NCBI RefSeq assembly: GCF_002209485.1
Contig: NZ_NJIX01000002.1
Location: forward strand, 496,001 to 560,000
Direction of reading: 5' to 3'
Source: Achromobacter sp. HZ34
GTDB lineage: Bacteria > Pseudomonadota > Gammaproteobacteria > Burkholderiales > Burkholderiaceae_B
DNA length: 64,000 nucleotides
Notes under the pieces: model-generated
What the model saw: only the letters and a program-made list of their open reading frames with translations
What the model was told of the DNA's origin: nothing
Databases searched by the model: none
Program-made: the position numbers and the translations under genes
In this document: in pieces, positions 17,748-26,357 of the stretch
Numbering within the stretch: the stretch's first letter is position 1
Layout of the letters: each line of letters begins with the position of its first letter

Positions 17748-18596
17748 TCAAATATCGATGTCGACAATGCGTCGTATCCAACATACGCCTACCACCTCCA
17801 GCACCACGAGAACCAACAGGACGGACCAACCGAGCGCCGTGTGCCACAGAGGCTGCATGGAGACGGGATCCAGATACGCCAGCACCACGGCCATGCCGGG
17901 CGCCAGCAACCCCACTACCCAGGCTTGCAGGCGTCCTTGCGCGGTCAGGGTCAGCACACGGTCGTGCAATAGTTGCCGCGCGCGCAGCATGGCGGCGATG
18001 CGTTCCAGCGTTTCGGCCAGGTTGCCGCCGCTGTGCGCCGCCACCCGCAACGCCGATACCAGCAAACCCACGGCCTCGGACGGCAAACGCGTCTGCAGAT
18101 TGCCCAGCGCGGCATCGAAGGACAGTCCCAGCCGCTGCTCGCGCAGCATCAGTCCGAATTCCTGCGCGAGCGGCGGTGCCGACTGGTCGACGATGTGCCG
18201 CAAGGCACCCGCCACGCTGGCACCCGCACGCAGCCCGGCCGCCAGGGCCTGCAGGGTATCCGGCAGTTGCGCATCGAACCGTGCCTGGCGGCGGCGCCGC
18301 ACACTGGCGATAAGCAGATGGGTGGCGCGTATGGGCGCGGCGCCGCCCACCAAGGCCAGCACCACGCTGCCGGTGACCGCATAGAGCAACCCGGCGCACA
18401 CCACGCATAGCAGCACATTGGCCGTCCATAGCTGGCGGGCATCGACGAACAGGAAGACCTCGCTCAACCGCATGCCGGCCTCGTCGGTGTAGATCCGCCG
18501 ATAGCGCGTCAGCGCCGCGGCGAACCAGCCATAGCTCAAGCTGCAGGCCAGCATCGCGCATAGCGCCGCGCCGGCGGCGATTCCCCATAGCATCAT
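17748..18596 (-). CDS. tadB: Tad pilus inner-membrane platform protein TadB (GspF-type)
   Basis: This is a 282-residue type II secretion F family protein. Membrane segments near the N-terminus and after residue 80 are followed by a GspF domain (ARFDAQLPDTLQALAAGLRA, then VAAHSGGNLAETLERIA) and two C-terminal membrane segments. TadB and TadC form the inner-membrane platform that works with the CpaF ATPase. Two adjacent ATG codons at 18596 and 18593 are possible starts behind a GAGG. It begins 13 bp after the cpaF stop. Confidence 0.88.
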   Translation of the reverse strand: MMLWGIAAGAALCAMLACSLSYGWFAAALTRYRRIYTDEAGMRLSEVFLFVDARQLWTANVLLCVVCAGLLYAVTGSVVLALVGGAAPIRATHLLIASVRRRRQARFDAQLPDTLQALAAGLRAGASVAGALRHIVDQSAPPLAQEFGLMLREQRLGLSFDAALGNLQTRLPSEAVGLLVSALRVAAHSGGNLAETLERIAAMLRARQLLHDRVLTLTAQGRLQAWVVGLLAPGMAVVLAYLDPVSMQPLWHTALGWSVLLVLVVLEVVGVCWIRRIVDIDI

Positions 18597-18609
18597 GTCG
18601 GCCTCAGCC

Positions 18610-20316
18610 TCATGCCGACCTCTCGGCCGCGCCTGGAGCGGGCCGCGCGCTGCGACGATCGAACAGGCAGGCCTGCGGTCCACGTCCCTCCTCGCGCAGG
18701 CGCTCCACCAGGCGCGGCGCCAGCGCGCAGCCCTGGAAGTAGCCCGGTCCGCTACGATCGAAGCGGAAGATCTCCTGCGTCTGGATACAGCCGCTTTCCA
18801 TGCCCGTGATCTCGGTGATGGACGTGATCACGCGGCGCCCATCGGCCAGGCGGGCCTGCTGCACGATGATGTGGATGCTGGACGCAATGTGTTCACGCAC
18901 CGCCGCCAGCGGCAGATCCATGCCCGCCATCAGGATCATGGTTTCCAGGCGGGCCAGCGCATCGCGTGGACTGTTGGCGTGCAGGGTCGTCATCGAGCCT
19001 TCATGGCCGGTGTTCATCGCCGCCAGCATGTCGAAGGCTTCCGCCCCGCGGCATTCGCCGACGACGATCCGGTCCGGGCGCATGCGCAGCGCGTTGCGCA
19101 CCAGGTCGCGGATCTCGATGCGTCCGCGCCCCTCCTGGTTGGCGGGACGTGCCTCCAAACCGACCAGATGCGCGTGATGCAGGCGTAATTCGGCTGCGTC
19201 CTCTATCGTCACGATACGTTCGTCAGCGGGGATGGCGTTCGACAGGATATTCAACAAGGTGGTCTTGCCCGAGCCGGTGCCACCCGCCACCACCAGATTC
19301 ACTTTCTCGCGCACACACAGCGTCAGGAACTGCGTCATCGCGCCGTCGAGCGACCCGATGCGCTGCAGGTCCTCCATCGTCAATTCATGGCGGGGAAATT
19401 TGCGTATGGTCAGGCAGGCCCCTTTCAGCGCGATGGGCGCCACCACCGCATTGACCCGCGAGCCATCGGGCAGGCGCGCATCCACCATGGGGGCGCTTTC
19501 ATCGATACGCCGACCGATCGGCGCGACGATTCTTTCGATGACGCCAAGCACCGCCTGTTCGCTGCTGAAAACCGCCCGGTGCCGCATCAAGCGGCCGCGG
19601 CTTTCGATGTAGATTTCGTCATGGCGATTGACCATGATTTCGCTGATGGTGGGGTCTTCGAGCAAGGGCGACAAAGGGCCCAGCCCCACGGCTTCGTCCA
19701 GCACCTGGCGCAGCAACGCGCGCCGGTCCGCATGCCGCGGCAGGCGCGTGTCGTCGCGCACCAGTTCCTCCAGCAGGCGTTGCGCTTCGCTGCGCAGCAT
19801 TGCGTCGCTCATGCGGGCGACGTCGCGGCGGCGCAGATCCAGCGCGTCCAGCAGCGCGGCGTGCAGGCGCTGGCGGTGCGGCAGCATTTCCAGGGCGGCC
19901 TGATCCCCCCGCTTGTCTTGCTCGGCATCGTCCTTCGCAACCTCATCCAGCTGCCGGCCCACGGCGGCTATCGGGTGGACCGCGCCGCCCATCTCCGGCG
20001 GCGGTGTCGCGGCCGCGGCGACGGGATGGTCCAGCAGGCGCACCCGCATCAGACACGGGCCGACCAGGATCTCGTCGCTCGGTTCCAGGGGGCCATGCTG
20101 GGCGATACGCTGCCCATTGACCAGTGTCCCCGCCAGCGATCCAAGATCGTCGATCATGATGCCCATGGCCACCACGGACAGCCGCGCGTGTTCGCGGCCT
20201 ACCCGCCAATGGCGTATGCGCACGTTGCAGTGGGAGCCGCGGCCCACCAGCACGGGAGGGTCCAGGCGCACCAGGCGGTTCGCGCCGTCATCGAAATGCA
20301 AGTCCAGTTCCAGCAT
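18610..20316 (-). CDS. cpaF: Tad pilus ATPase CpaF/TadA with N-terminal FHA domain
   Basis: This 568-residue protein combines a forkhead-associated domain (about 1-95; GRGSHCNVRI, VGREHARLS and DDLGSLAGTLVNG are the phosphopeptide-binding loops) with a CpaF/TadA secretion ATPase. The ATPase shows Walker A GGTGSGKTT, an Asp box (VTIEDAAEL) and Walker B (RPDRIVVGECRGAE). It powers Tad pilus assembly. An FHA module suggests control by Ser/Thr phosphorylation (inference). The ATG at 20316 follows GGAG. Confidence 0.92.
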   Translation of the reverse strand: MLELDLHFDDGANRLVRLDPPVLVGRGSHCNVRIRHWRVGREHARLSVVAMGIMIDDLGSLAGTLVNGQRIAQHGPLEPSDEILVGPCLMRVRLLDHPVAAAATPPPEMGGAVHPIAAVGRQLDEVAKDDAEQDKRGDQAALEMLPHRQRLHAALLDALDLRRRDVARMSDAMLRSEAQRLLEELVRDDTRLPRHADRRALLRQVLDEAVGLGPLSPLLEDPTISEIMVNRHDEIYIESRGRLMRHRAVFSSEQAVLGVIERIVAPIGRRIDESAPMVDARLPDGSRVNAVVAPIALKGACLTIRKFPRHELTMEDLQRIGSLDGAMTQFLTLCVREKVNLVVAGGTGSGKTTLLNILSNAIPADERIVTIEDAAELRLHHAHLVGLEARPANQEGRGRIEIRDLVRNALRMRPDRIVVGECRGAEAFDMLAAMNTGHEGSMTTLHANSPRDALARLETMILMAGMDLPLAAVREHIASSIHIIVQQARLADGRRVITSITEITGMESGCIQTQEIFRFDRSGPGYFQGCALAPRLVERLREEGRGPQACLFDRRSARPAPGAAERSA

Positions 20317-20385
20317 GGTGTGCTCCGGATTCAATTCCACTCGTTGATCCCAATGCGTTGATCGCACCGTCTCGATCCCGATGCG

Positions 20386-21954
20386 CTAATCCCACTGGGA
20401 TCCGTGGCCGCGATAGGGATCCCAATGAATCGCCGGGGCCGCGCCATTGCCACTGCCACTTTCCGGCGCTGGGACAGGCAGCGGCTCAGACAACCGCGCA
20501 GGTGCCTGAACGGGCGCCAGCAGACGCGGCAGCGCGTCGAACGACTCGCGCAATACCGCCTGGCCGCGCCTGACGGTGGCGCGCATGGCGGGATCCAGGC
20601 CGGTCACCACCGTCGGCGTGACGAAGATGGCCAGTTCCGTTTCCTGGATCTCCGTGCGCCGCACGCCGAACAGGCGGCCGATCCACGGCAGTTCGCTCAA
20701 ACCCGGCAGACCGCTGGTGGCGCGTACCTTGCGTCGAGAAAGAAAGCCGCCAATGACCAGGGTGTGGCCGGAGCGCACGTTGAACTCCGTCACGGCACGG
20801 CGTGTCTTCAAGGCCGGCCCCGCCAGCGACGGCAGCGCCGCGTCCACCGAACTGGCCTCCACTTCGATGCGCGAGCGCACGGCGCCGCTGGCGCCGATGG
20901 ACGGCGTAACGCGCAAGGACACGCCATAAGGTTTGAACATGGTCTTCGCCTGGCCGCTGCGATCCGTCGTCGCATAGGGCACCTCGCCGCCGGCCAGGAA
21001 TTCCGCCGTCGCACCACTGCGTGCCAGCAGGCGCGGCTGGGCCAACACCACGGCTTCGCCGGATTGGGTCAGCAGGTTCAAGCGCGCCCCCAGCAGGGCA
21101 TTCAATCCCAGATAGCCGGACAGTGGCGCCGCACGCAAAGGAACGGCCACGGGCCCCTTGCCCGGCCGCTGCTCCAGGCGACCGCTGGAGACGGCATCCA
21201 GGCTCACGCCGGTGTACAAGCCGCCTTCGGTGGCGGCATCCCAACGCATGCCCAATTCCGCCAAGCGCCCGCGCGGCAGCTCGATCACCTGCACGTCCAG
21301 CTGGACCATGCGATCCCATCCGACCTTGCCGGTAAAGTCCAGCACCTGGGGATAGCGTTCCGCCAACGCCACGACCCTGGCCTGGTCGGCGTCGCTCAAG
21401 TCATTGCCCTCGATCACGACGTGTTCGCCGACCGCGACGCCGCGCGCCCCGGGAATACGGGCCAGCAACGTGTCGATTTCCGCGCGGGCGCTATGTGTGC
21501 CTGCCGGCAGGACGCGTAAACGATATGCCTTGCGCCGGCCGGCTGCCCAGACGTGCAGCGACGATTCGCCGGCGGCGCGGGCGAACACGATCACATCACG
21601 GCCGTCCGCGGCAAGGGCCTGCAAGACCCGCCCGTCGCCCACCGCCACGCGTTTGACGCCCTGGTGCGACAGCACGCGCGTTTCACCGACCAGCATGTCG
21701 ATGGTCTGCGTAGCTTCGGCGGTCTGCGTAGCCGCGGCGATTTGCGTGGCTGCGATGGTCCGCGCCGCTTCGATGGGCGGCTTGCCTGCGCCCTCAGCGC
21801 GCGCGGCGGCACCGGCGATCAGCGCCAGGCACAGGATCGCGGGACCGACGCGAATAATGTTGCATATGGCGTTCTTGCCATCCTTGCGCCGCTCACGAGC
21901 GACACTGGCCATGTCATCGCCGCAAGCAACGCGATAGCGCCTGGAAATATTCAT
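20386..21954 (-). CDS. cpaC: Tad pilus outer-membrane secretin CpaC/RcpA
   Basis: This 522-residue protein has a hydrophobic signal region (about 36-53), a pilus-assembly N-terminal domain (DMLVGETRVLSHQGVKRVAV) and the secretin domain (VVLAQPRLLARSGATAEFLA, then SGLPGLSELPWIGRLFG). It would form the outer-membrane channel for the pilus. Its start overlaps the cpaB stop as ATGA. Between signal region and domain lies a degenerate 18-bp repeat (21713-21784) encoding TQTA/E-like hexapeptides. Confidence 0.92.
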   Translation of the reverse strand: MNISRRYRVACGDDMASVARERRKDGKNAICNIIRVGPAILCLALIAGAAARAEGAGKPPIEAARTIAATQIAAATQTAEATQTIDMLVGETRVLSHQGVKRVAVGDGRVLQALAADGRDVIVFARAAGESSLHVWAAGRRKAYRLRVLPAGTHSARAEIDTLLARIPGARGVAVGEHVVIEGNDLSDADQARVVALAERYPQVLDFTGKVGWDRMVQLDVQVIELPRGRLAELGMRWDAATEGGLYTGVSLDAVSSGRLEQRPGKGPVAVPLRAAPLSGYLGLNALLGARLNLLTQSGEAVVLAQPRLLARSGATAEFLAGGEVPYATTDRSGQAKTMFKPYGVSLRVTPSIGASGAVRSRIEVEASSVDAALPSLAGPALKTRRAVTEFNVRSGHTLVIGGFLSRRKVRATSGLPGLSELPWIGRLFGVRRTEIQETELAIFVTPTVVTGLDPAMRATVRRGQAVLRESFDALPRLLAPVQAPARLSEPLPVPAPESGSGNGAAPAIHWDPYRGHGSQWD

Positions 21955-22895
21955 GGACGATCTCCCGTCATGGCGCGCGTGGCGGCCCGTGTGCGGCTGA
22001 CCAGGCCCTTGGGCAGAGGCGCGTCGAACAACTCGCCAGGCGCGGCGCGCGCGGCGTCTTCCTCGCTCAGGCCTTCGTCGGCCGCCTGATCGCCGTACAG
22101 GATGGCCACGGCCGGCGCGCGCCGTTCGGCGGCCACCCCCAGCAAACCGGCCAGGTCTCCCCGCGCGGCCACCGTGGCCGGTTGCTCATCACGGTGATGG
22201 CGCAAGATGGCCGTGATGGTGCCGTCCTGGCGCGCGGCCACCAGCTTCACGGCATCCTCGGGGCCCGCGTCCAGGGTGATGGTCGAATACGCCGCGCCGT
22301 CCGCGCCCTGGACATCCGCTCCCTGAACGTCGGCCGCGCCCGCGTCACCTGCGCGGCCCGCGTAGCGTCCTGTCGCCAACACACGCACGCCCTGCAGCAA
22401 TGGCGCGGTGATGCGCCGGCGCTGATGCTCGAAGGACACGTATAGATCCAGCAGATCTCCCGCCTGCAACATGCCGGACAGGGAATTGATGTCGTCCACC
22501 GGTATCGTGATGGCGCGCCGCCCCGTCGCCACGCGGCGCGACAGCGCCTTAGGCCCGGCGCTGGCCAGATGCGCCAATAGCAAGGGTTCGCCGGCGCGCA
22601 GTCCATGCGTCAGCACACTGCCGCCGACCTCGTCGACGTGTTCCGGCGGCAGGCTGCCGCTGACGGCCCAGGCCTCTGGAATATCCCGCACGGCCAGATG
22701 GCCGGCCTCGACATGAACGCCTGCTTCGAGGTCACGCGCCGCCACCAGGCGCGCCACGGTGGGCACGCGCAACTCGGCTTCGATCTGCGCGATGCGGCCC
22801 TGTATGTGATGCCGCGCCGCCCACGCCGACAGCAATCCCGCGGCAAGCGCGACGGCAGCCATGAGCCAGCGCTGGCGGAAGAACACATGCGCCAT
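21951..22895 (-). CDS. cpaB: Tad pilus assembly protein CpaB/RcpC
   Basis: This is a 314-residue periplasmic protein with an N-terminal membrane anchor, an SAF domain (ARDLEAGVHVEAGHLAVRDI) and the RcpC/CpaB domain (RRAITIPVDDINSLSGMLQA, GDLLDLYVSFE). CpaB proteins connect the secretin with the rest of the Tad machine. A short QGADV duplication lies at the domain linker. It sits 6 bp after the previous gene and overlaps cpaC by 4 bp. Confidence 0.9.
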   Translation of the reverse strand: MAHVFFRQRWLMAAVALAAGLLSAWAARHHIQGRIAQIEAELRVPTVARLVAARDLEAGVHVEAGHLAVRDIPEAWAVSGSLPPEHVDEVGGSVLTHGLRAGEPLLLAHLASAGPKALSRRVATGRRAITIPVDDINSLSGMLQAGDLLDLYVSFEHQRRRITAPLLQGVRVLATGRYAGRAGDAGAADVQGADVQGADGAAYSTITLDAGPEDAVKLVAARQDGTITAILRHHRDEQPATVAARGDLAGLLGVAAERRAPAVAILYGDQAADEGLSEEDAARAAPGELFDAPLPKGLVSRTRAATRAMTGDRP

Positions 22896-22901
22896 GGCCC
22901 C

Positions 22902-23669
22902 TCACTCCCGCCAGTCCAGTACGGTGACGATGGCGCTGCCGGGCGGCTGCTCGACCACGACGATGGACAGCTGCATGGCAGCCTTGAACCAACGGCCGGG
23001 AAATGCCGCATCCGTTGCGCCGGCGCGCCATCCCTCGCGTTGCAGGGCCGCGCGCAGGCGCGGTCGCAGCTCACCCGGCGTGGCGCCATGGGTCCACACT
23101 TGCTGCGCACCCGCCAGCCGCGCCTCACGCCACCGGACATCGAAATGCAGGCGCGCGCCCTCCGGTTGCCAGGGCGCGGCAACCCGGGCGACCGGCGTTT
23201 GTTCCAGCGGCAAACGGGACAAGGTGCCCTGGACCCAGCCGTGTCCGCCGTCCGTCAGGCGCGCCGACCAATGGGACTGTGCATCCATGCCTGACAGCAC
23301 GACCAGGCCGGGTGCCACCAGCAGATCCCGCAGCACCGGCAACTGCCGCGACAGCCATTTGGCGGTCTCGCGTATGTCGCCGGGCGCTTCGAATATCCAT
23401 CCGCTCAGCGCCTGCCCTTGCACCTGCAGTTGCTCTCCGGCCGACAGGTAATGTCCGCCGGGGGGCAACACAGGCGGGGGCGCGGCGGCAACCGCCATGG
23501 CGGAAAGCGTCCTCGGAGCGGTCGAGCCGCTTGCCGCGGCAAGTGCCGCAGGAAGTGCCGCAATCGGCGCCGCCAGGGCTGCCACGAAAGGTGCCGTCGC
23601 CACGCCACGAACCATCGCCAGGCTGCAAGGCCAGGCCGCTTTCAAGGCTGCAACGCAAGATTTCTTCAT
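22902..23669 (-). CDS. uncharacterised exported protein in the Tad operon
   Basis: This is a 255-residue protein of unrecognised family. A long hydrophobic, Ala-rich N-terminus (to about residue 45) looks like a signal or anchor, so it is probably periplasmic. A Pro-rich stretch (PPPVLPPGG) precedes a globular part with many Trp residues. Its ATG overlaps the stop of the upstream prepilin-like gene (ATGA) and it ends 6 bp before cpaB. Its position suggests a pilus accessory role, perhaps replacing a missing RcpB- or TadD-like part (inference). Confidence 0.7.
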   Translation of the reverse strand: MKKSCVAALKAAWPCSLAMVRGVATAPFVAALAAPIAALPAALAAASGSTAPRTLSAMAVAAAPPPVLPPGGHYLSAGEQLQVQGQALSGWIFEAPGDIRETAKWLSRQLPVLRDLLVAPGLVVLSGMDAQSHWSARLTDGGHGWVQGTLSRLPLEQTPVARVAAPWQPEGARLHFDVRWREARLAGAQQVWTHGATPGELRPRLRAALQREGWRAGATDAAFPGRWFKAAMQLSIVVVEQPPGSAIVTVLDWRE

Positions 23670-24346
23670 GGCGTTTCCCCCGGCCGGCGGCGCCCGCCGG
23701 CGTCAGCGGCGAGACGTTCGTTGGGCACCAGATCGGCCCACCGCGACAGCCAGTCGAACTCGGGCGCGGCGCGTCCCCATCCCGCATCGATGCGGTACAG
23801 CGCCGCCGCCACCTGGCGTCCGACGCCTTGCGTGTGGCTGGCGACACCGCGCCACGCTGCCCGGTTGGCGGCGATCCGTGCCTGCGTTTCCCTGTCGCCT
23901 GGCGCATGGCCCACCGCGCTGATCAGCGCAGTGGACCGCTGCAAGAAACCCGCCCCCGTGCCGGCACCTTGCCTGCGCGCGTAGGCCCCCGCATGCGCGA
24001 CGAGCAGGCCGTCGTCGGCCATACCCCAGTCTCGCCGCAGGTCCGCCGTGGCAGCGCCCCCCGGCATCGAAAAGCCTGCCGGCGGCACATGACGGCCTGC
24101 GCCGGGCGCCGAGCCAAGGGCCGAGGAAGCGGCCGAGGAAGCTGCCGAGGAAATGGCAGCTGCATGGTCGCCACCACCATGCGCCACATCGAAAACCTGC
24201 AGCCGGCTGGCATGCGTTGCGTGCAGGCCATGGCCATGCCATTCGCCCAGCAATGCCACGCTACCCCACAAGGCCAGCAGCAAGGCGATGACGAGATTGG
24301 CCTCCAGCAAGGCGTAGCCCTTCTGCCGCAATGGATCACCGGACAT
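23666..24346 (-). CDS. prepilin-like minor pilin of the Tad operon
   Basis: This 226-residue protein starts MSGDPLRQKGYALLEANLVI. It has a short leader ending in Gly and Glu at position +5 of the mature protein, followed by a hydrophobic helix, the classical prepilin peptidase site. The soluble part contains a Ser/Ala repeat (SSAASSA) from a roughly 12-bp repeat at about 24120-24155. It is probably a TadE/F-type pseudopilin. GGGAGA lies 7 bp before the ATG. It overlaps the gene upstream by 11 bp and the one downstream by 4 bp. Confidence 0.75.
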   Translation of the reverse strand: MSGDPLRQKGYALLEANLVIALLLALWGSVALLGEWHGHGLHATHASRLQVFDVAHGGGDHAAAISSAASSAASSALGSAPGAGRHVPPAGFSMPGGAATADLRRDWGMADDGLLVAHAGAYARRQGAGTGAGFLQRSTALISAVGHAPGDRETQARIAANRAAWRGVASHTQGVGRQVAAALYRIDAGWGRAAPEFDWLSRWADLVPNERLAADAGGRRRPGETP

Positions 24347-25802
24347 CGGCGTCTCCCGCGGCGTCAGCAACTCCGCGCCGGAACTCACTCGGCGATCCCT
24401 TGCTCGCATCATGCGTCGATCTGCCGCGCCGTCCATCACTGCGCGCCGCCACCAGATGTGCCTGCCAATACGGACGAAACAGCGTGGCGATTTCATCCCG
24501 CCCGTCCTCGCGCGGCCGCGGCCGCACGAAATAGGTCTCGGCGGCACTGGTCACCGTGACGTGCTCGCCCGGTTCCAGTCCGGCGTAGGCGTAGCGTCCT
24601 TGCGCGTGCGTGGCGCCCCCATTCGACAAGGCGGGCAGCAATTCGGCGGGCTGGCGCAACACGATCTCGAAACCGGCGGGCTGCGCTGCCCGATCCAGCG
24701 GCACTTCGGCGTAGGCCGCCATGCCGCGCCCCTGCCAACGCTGCCGCTGCTGCGTCGCATAAACGTAGGCAAGCGGATTATTGTGGCCGTTGAGCAAATC
24801 CCAGCCGGCGTTCTCTTGCACCCACCGCCAGAAGCTCTGCCGCGAAAAGTCCGCCGGCGCATGCGGCAATGCCTCATCGGCAGCCTGCTGGCCGGAATTG
24901 CGCACCTTGCCCCACCCCATCGCGTACTCGCGGTAGTAGCAACCTATATATTTATTGGAACGCAAGGCATGATGCGACTGCGTATCGACGGACTCCCAGG
25001 TTCCCCGCCGCGTCAACGATGTACCCCCGATGCGGCGCAACTGATGCCTTAGCGTCGGACAGCGGTAGCTGACGGGCCAGGGATTGAGCGCCAGGCCCTT
25101 GCGCGGTCCCAGGAAGGCGTAGCGGTCGGTGGCGCGCAAGACCATGGGACGGAAGGCGCCACCCCGACGGCCTGAGTAAAGCCGCACGAAGCCTGGCCAA
25201 CGATCGTCCGTGAAGGCCAGCGCCAGGCGGTCCCGCTGGACCGCCGCGCCCAGCGCTGGACGTGGCCATTCGGGATAGTTGGCATGCAGCACGGTGCGCA
25301 TGGCCTGTTGCCGGGTCCGCGGCAAATCCTGCAACACGGCTTGCGCCGCGCGCGCCAATACATCGTGCACCAAGGCGTCATGGCGCGCGTGGGCGTCGGC
25401 GAAACGGTCCAGTGCGCCCGCCACGCCCTGGACCCGGACGGCACTGGCATATGCCATGGCATGCGCCGGGCCGTACAGCATGGCGATCAGCATTCCCGGC
25501 GGATTGCCCCGCCGAAAGCGCGCCGCCTCGTTCTGGCCGAACTGGGTCCAGCTGGCCAGGGTGGCGACATGGGCTAACGCGATCTGGTGCGCCACCTGCG
25601 TGCGGTTGATGTAGGCCAGCAGGTTCAGCGCCCGTGCCTGCACCACGGCACCGCTATAAGCGGCAGCGTCGGCGGCGTGTGTCAGGCGTACACGGGCGGC
25701 GACGGTATTGCCATGATCATGCAACACCACCAGCGCCAGCACCCCGACCGACACGAGGCCCAGCGCCAGCGGCAAGGCATGGCCGCGCGCCCGCGCTCTC
25801 AC
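24336..25802 (-). CDS. TadG-like pilus-associated protein
   Basis: This is a 488-residue protein with one N-terminal membrane segment (HALPLALGLVSVGVLALVVL), then LTHAADAAAYSGAVVQARAL, which matches the conserved start of TadG/TadE-like proteins. The rest is a large periplasmic domain with few recognisable motifs and four or so Cys residues that could form disulfides. Its start overlaps the pilin-like gene (ATGA) and its end overlaps the next gene by 11 bp, indicating a tightly coupled operon. Confidence 0.8.
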   Translation of the reverse strand: MRARARGHALPLALGLVSVGVLALVVLHDHGNTVAARVRLTHAADAAAYSGAVVQARALNLLAYINRTQVAHQIALAHVATLASWTQFGQNEAARFRRGNPPGMLIAMLYGPAHAMAYASAVRVQGVAGALDRFADAHARHDALVHDVLARAAQAVLQDLPRTRQQAMRTVLHANYPEWPRPALGAAVQRDRLALAFTDDRWPGFVRLYSGRRGGAFRPMVLRATDRYAFLGPRKGLALNPWPVSYRCPTLRHQLRRIGGTSLTRRGTWESVDTQSHHALRSNKYIGCYYREYAMGWGKVRNSGQQAADEALPHAPADFSRQSFWRWVQENAGWDLLNGHNNPLAYVYATQQRQRWQGRGMAAYAEVPLDRAAQPAGFEIVLRQPAELLPALSNGGATHAQGRYAYAGLEPGEHVTVTSAAETYFVRPRPREDGRDEIATLFRPYWQAHLVAARSDGRRGRSTHDASKGSPSEFRRGVADAAGDADVR

Positions 25803-26230
25803 CGCCCGCCTCCAGCGGCAGCATTGTTGGTGAAGGATTTAAGCGTCTTTTCCTTGAGCTGGCTGCCGGCCTTGCCCGCGGCGTTCTTCGCCGTGCGGCT
25901 GGCACTGGTGCCGTCTTCGCCCGCCAGTTCGCGCGCCATCGCCGCGGTCTGCGCGCGCACCACTTGCCCGAACAATTGATAGACCGCGATTGCCGCCACG
26001 GCCACCAAGGCCACGACGACCACGTATTCGGTCATCCCCTGCCCCAGCTGCGCCAGCCGCCCTCGTCGCGCCAGCGCGCGTGGCGGCGTCGCCGATAGGC
26101 AAGGCAGGCAGTATGCCCACGGCGGCAAGGCCCGCGCCGACAGCGGCCGCACGCTGCAGCGCCGGCTGGCGAGCATTGGATAGAAGCGATCGGCCAGCAC
26201 CCGATCCGTGGTCTGAGTTGGTCCCCACAT
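25799..26230 (-). CDS. Flp-type prepilin-like protein, first gene of the Tad operon
   Basis: The core reads AQLGQGMTEYVVVVALVAVA: cleavage after Gly would leave Gln-Gly-Met-Thr-Glu-Tyr, the Glu5-Tyr6 signature of Flp pilins, then a single hydrophobic helix. The tail is Lys/Ala-rich. The start is uncertain. The ATG at 26230 has an AGGGGA behind it but gives a 63-residue leader, unusually long; another ATG is at 26176. The C-terminus overlaps the tadG-like gene by 4 bp. It is the best candidate for the pilus subunit here. Confidence 0.7.
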   Translation of the reverse strand: MWGPTQTTDRVLADRFYPMLASRRCSVRPLSARALPPWAYCLPCLSATPPRALARRGRLAQLGQGMTEYVVVVALVAVAAIAVYQLFGQVVRAQTAAMARELAGEDGTSASRTAKNAAGKAGSQLKEKTLKSFTNNAAAGGGR

Positions 26231-26357
26231 GAGAGTCCCCTGGAAGAAATGGAAGGGACTTCAGTGTGGGCGCGTCCTCCGCGGCTCGCTATCCGCAATA
26301 GCCGACGTGGCCAAAAACATCCAGACAGCGAACGCTTATCGCGTTTTTTCCACCAGG

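Noticed and set aside
16511-18313. A 600-codon plus-strand frame rich in GSSPS repeats
   Set aside because: The repeats are the antisense reading of the tadC minisatellite; the pilus genes on the minus strand explain the region.
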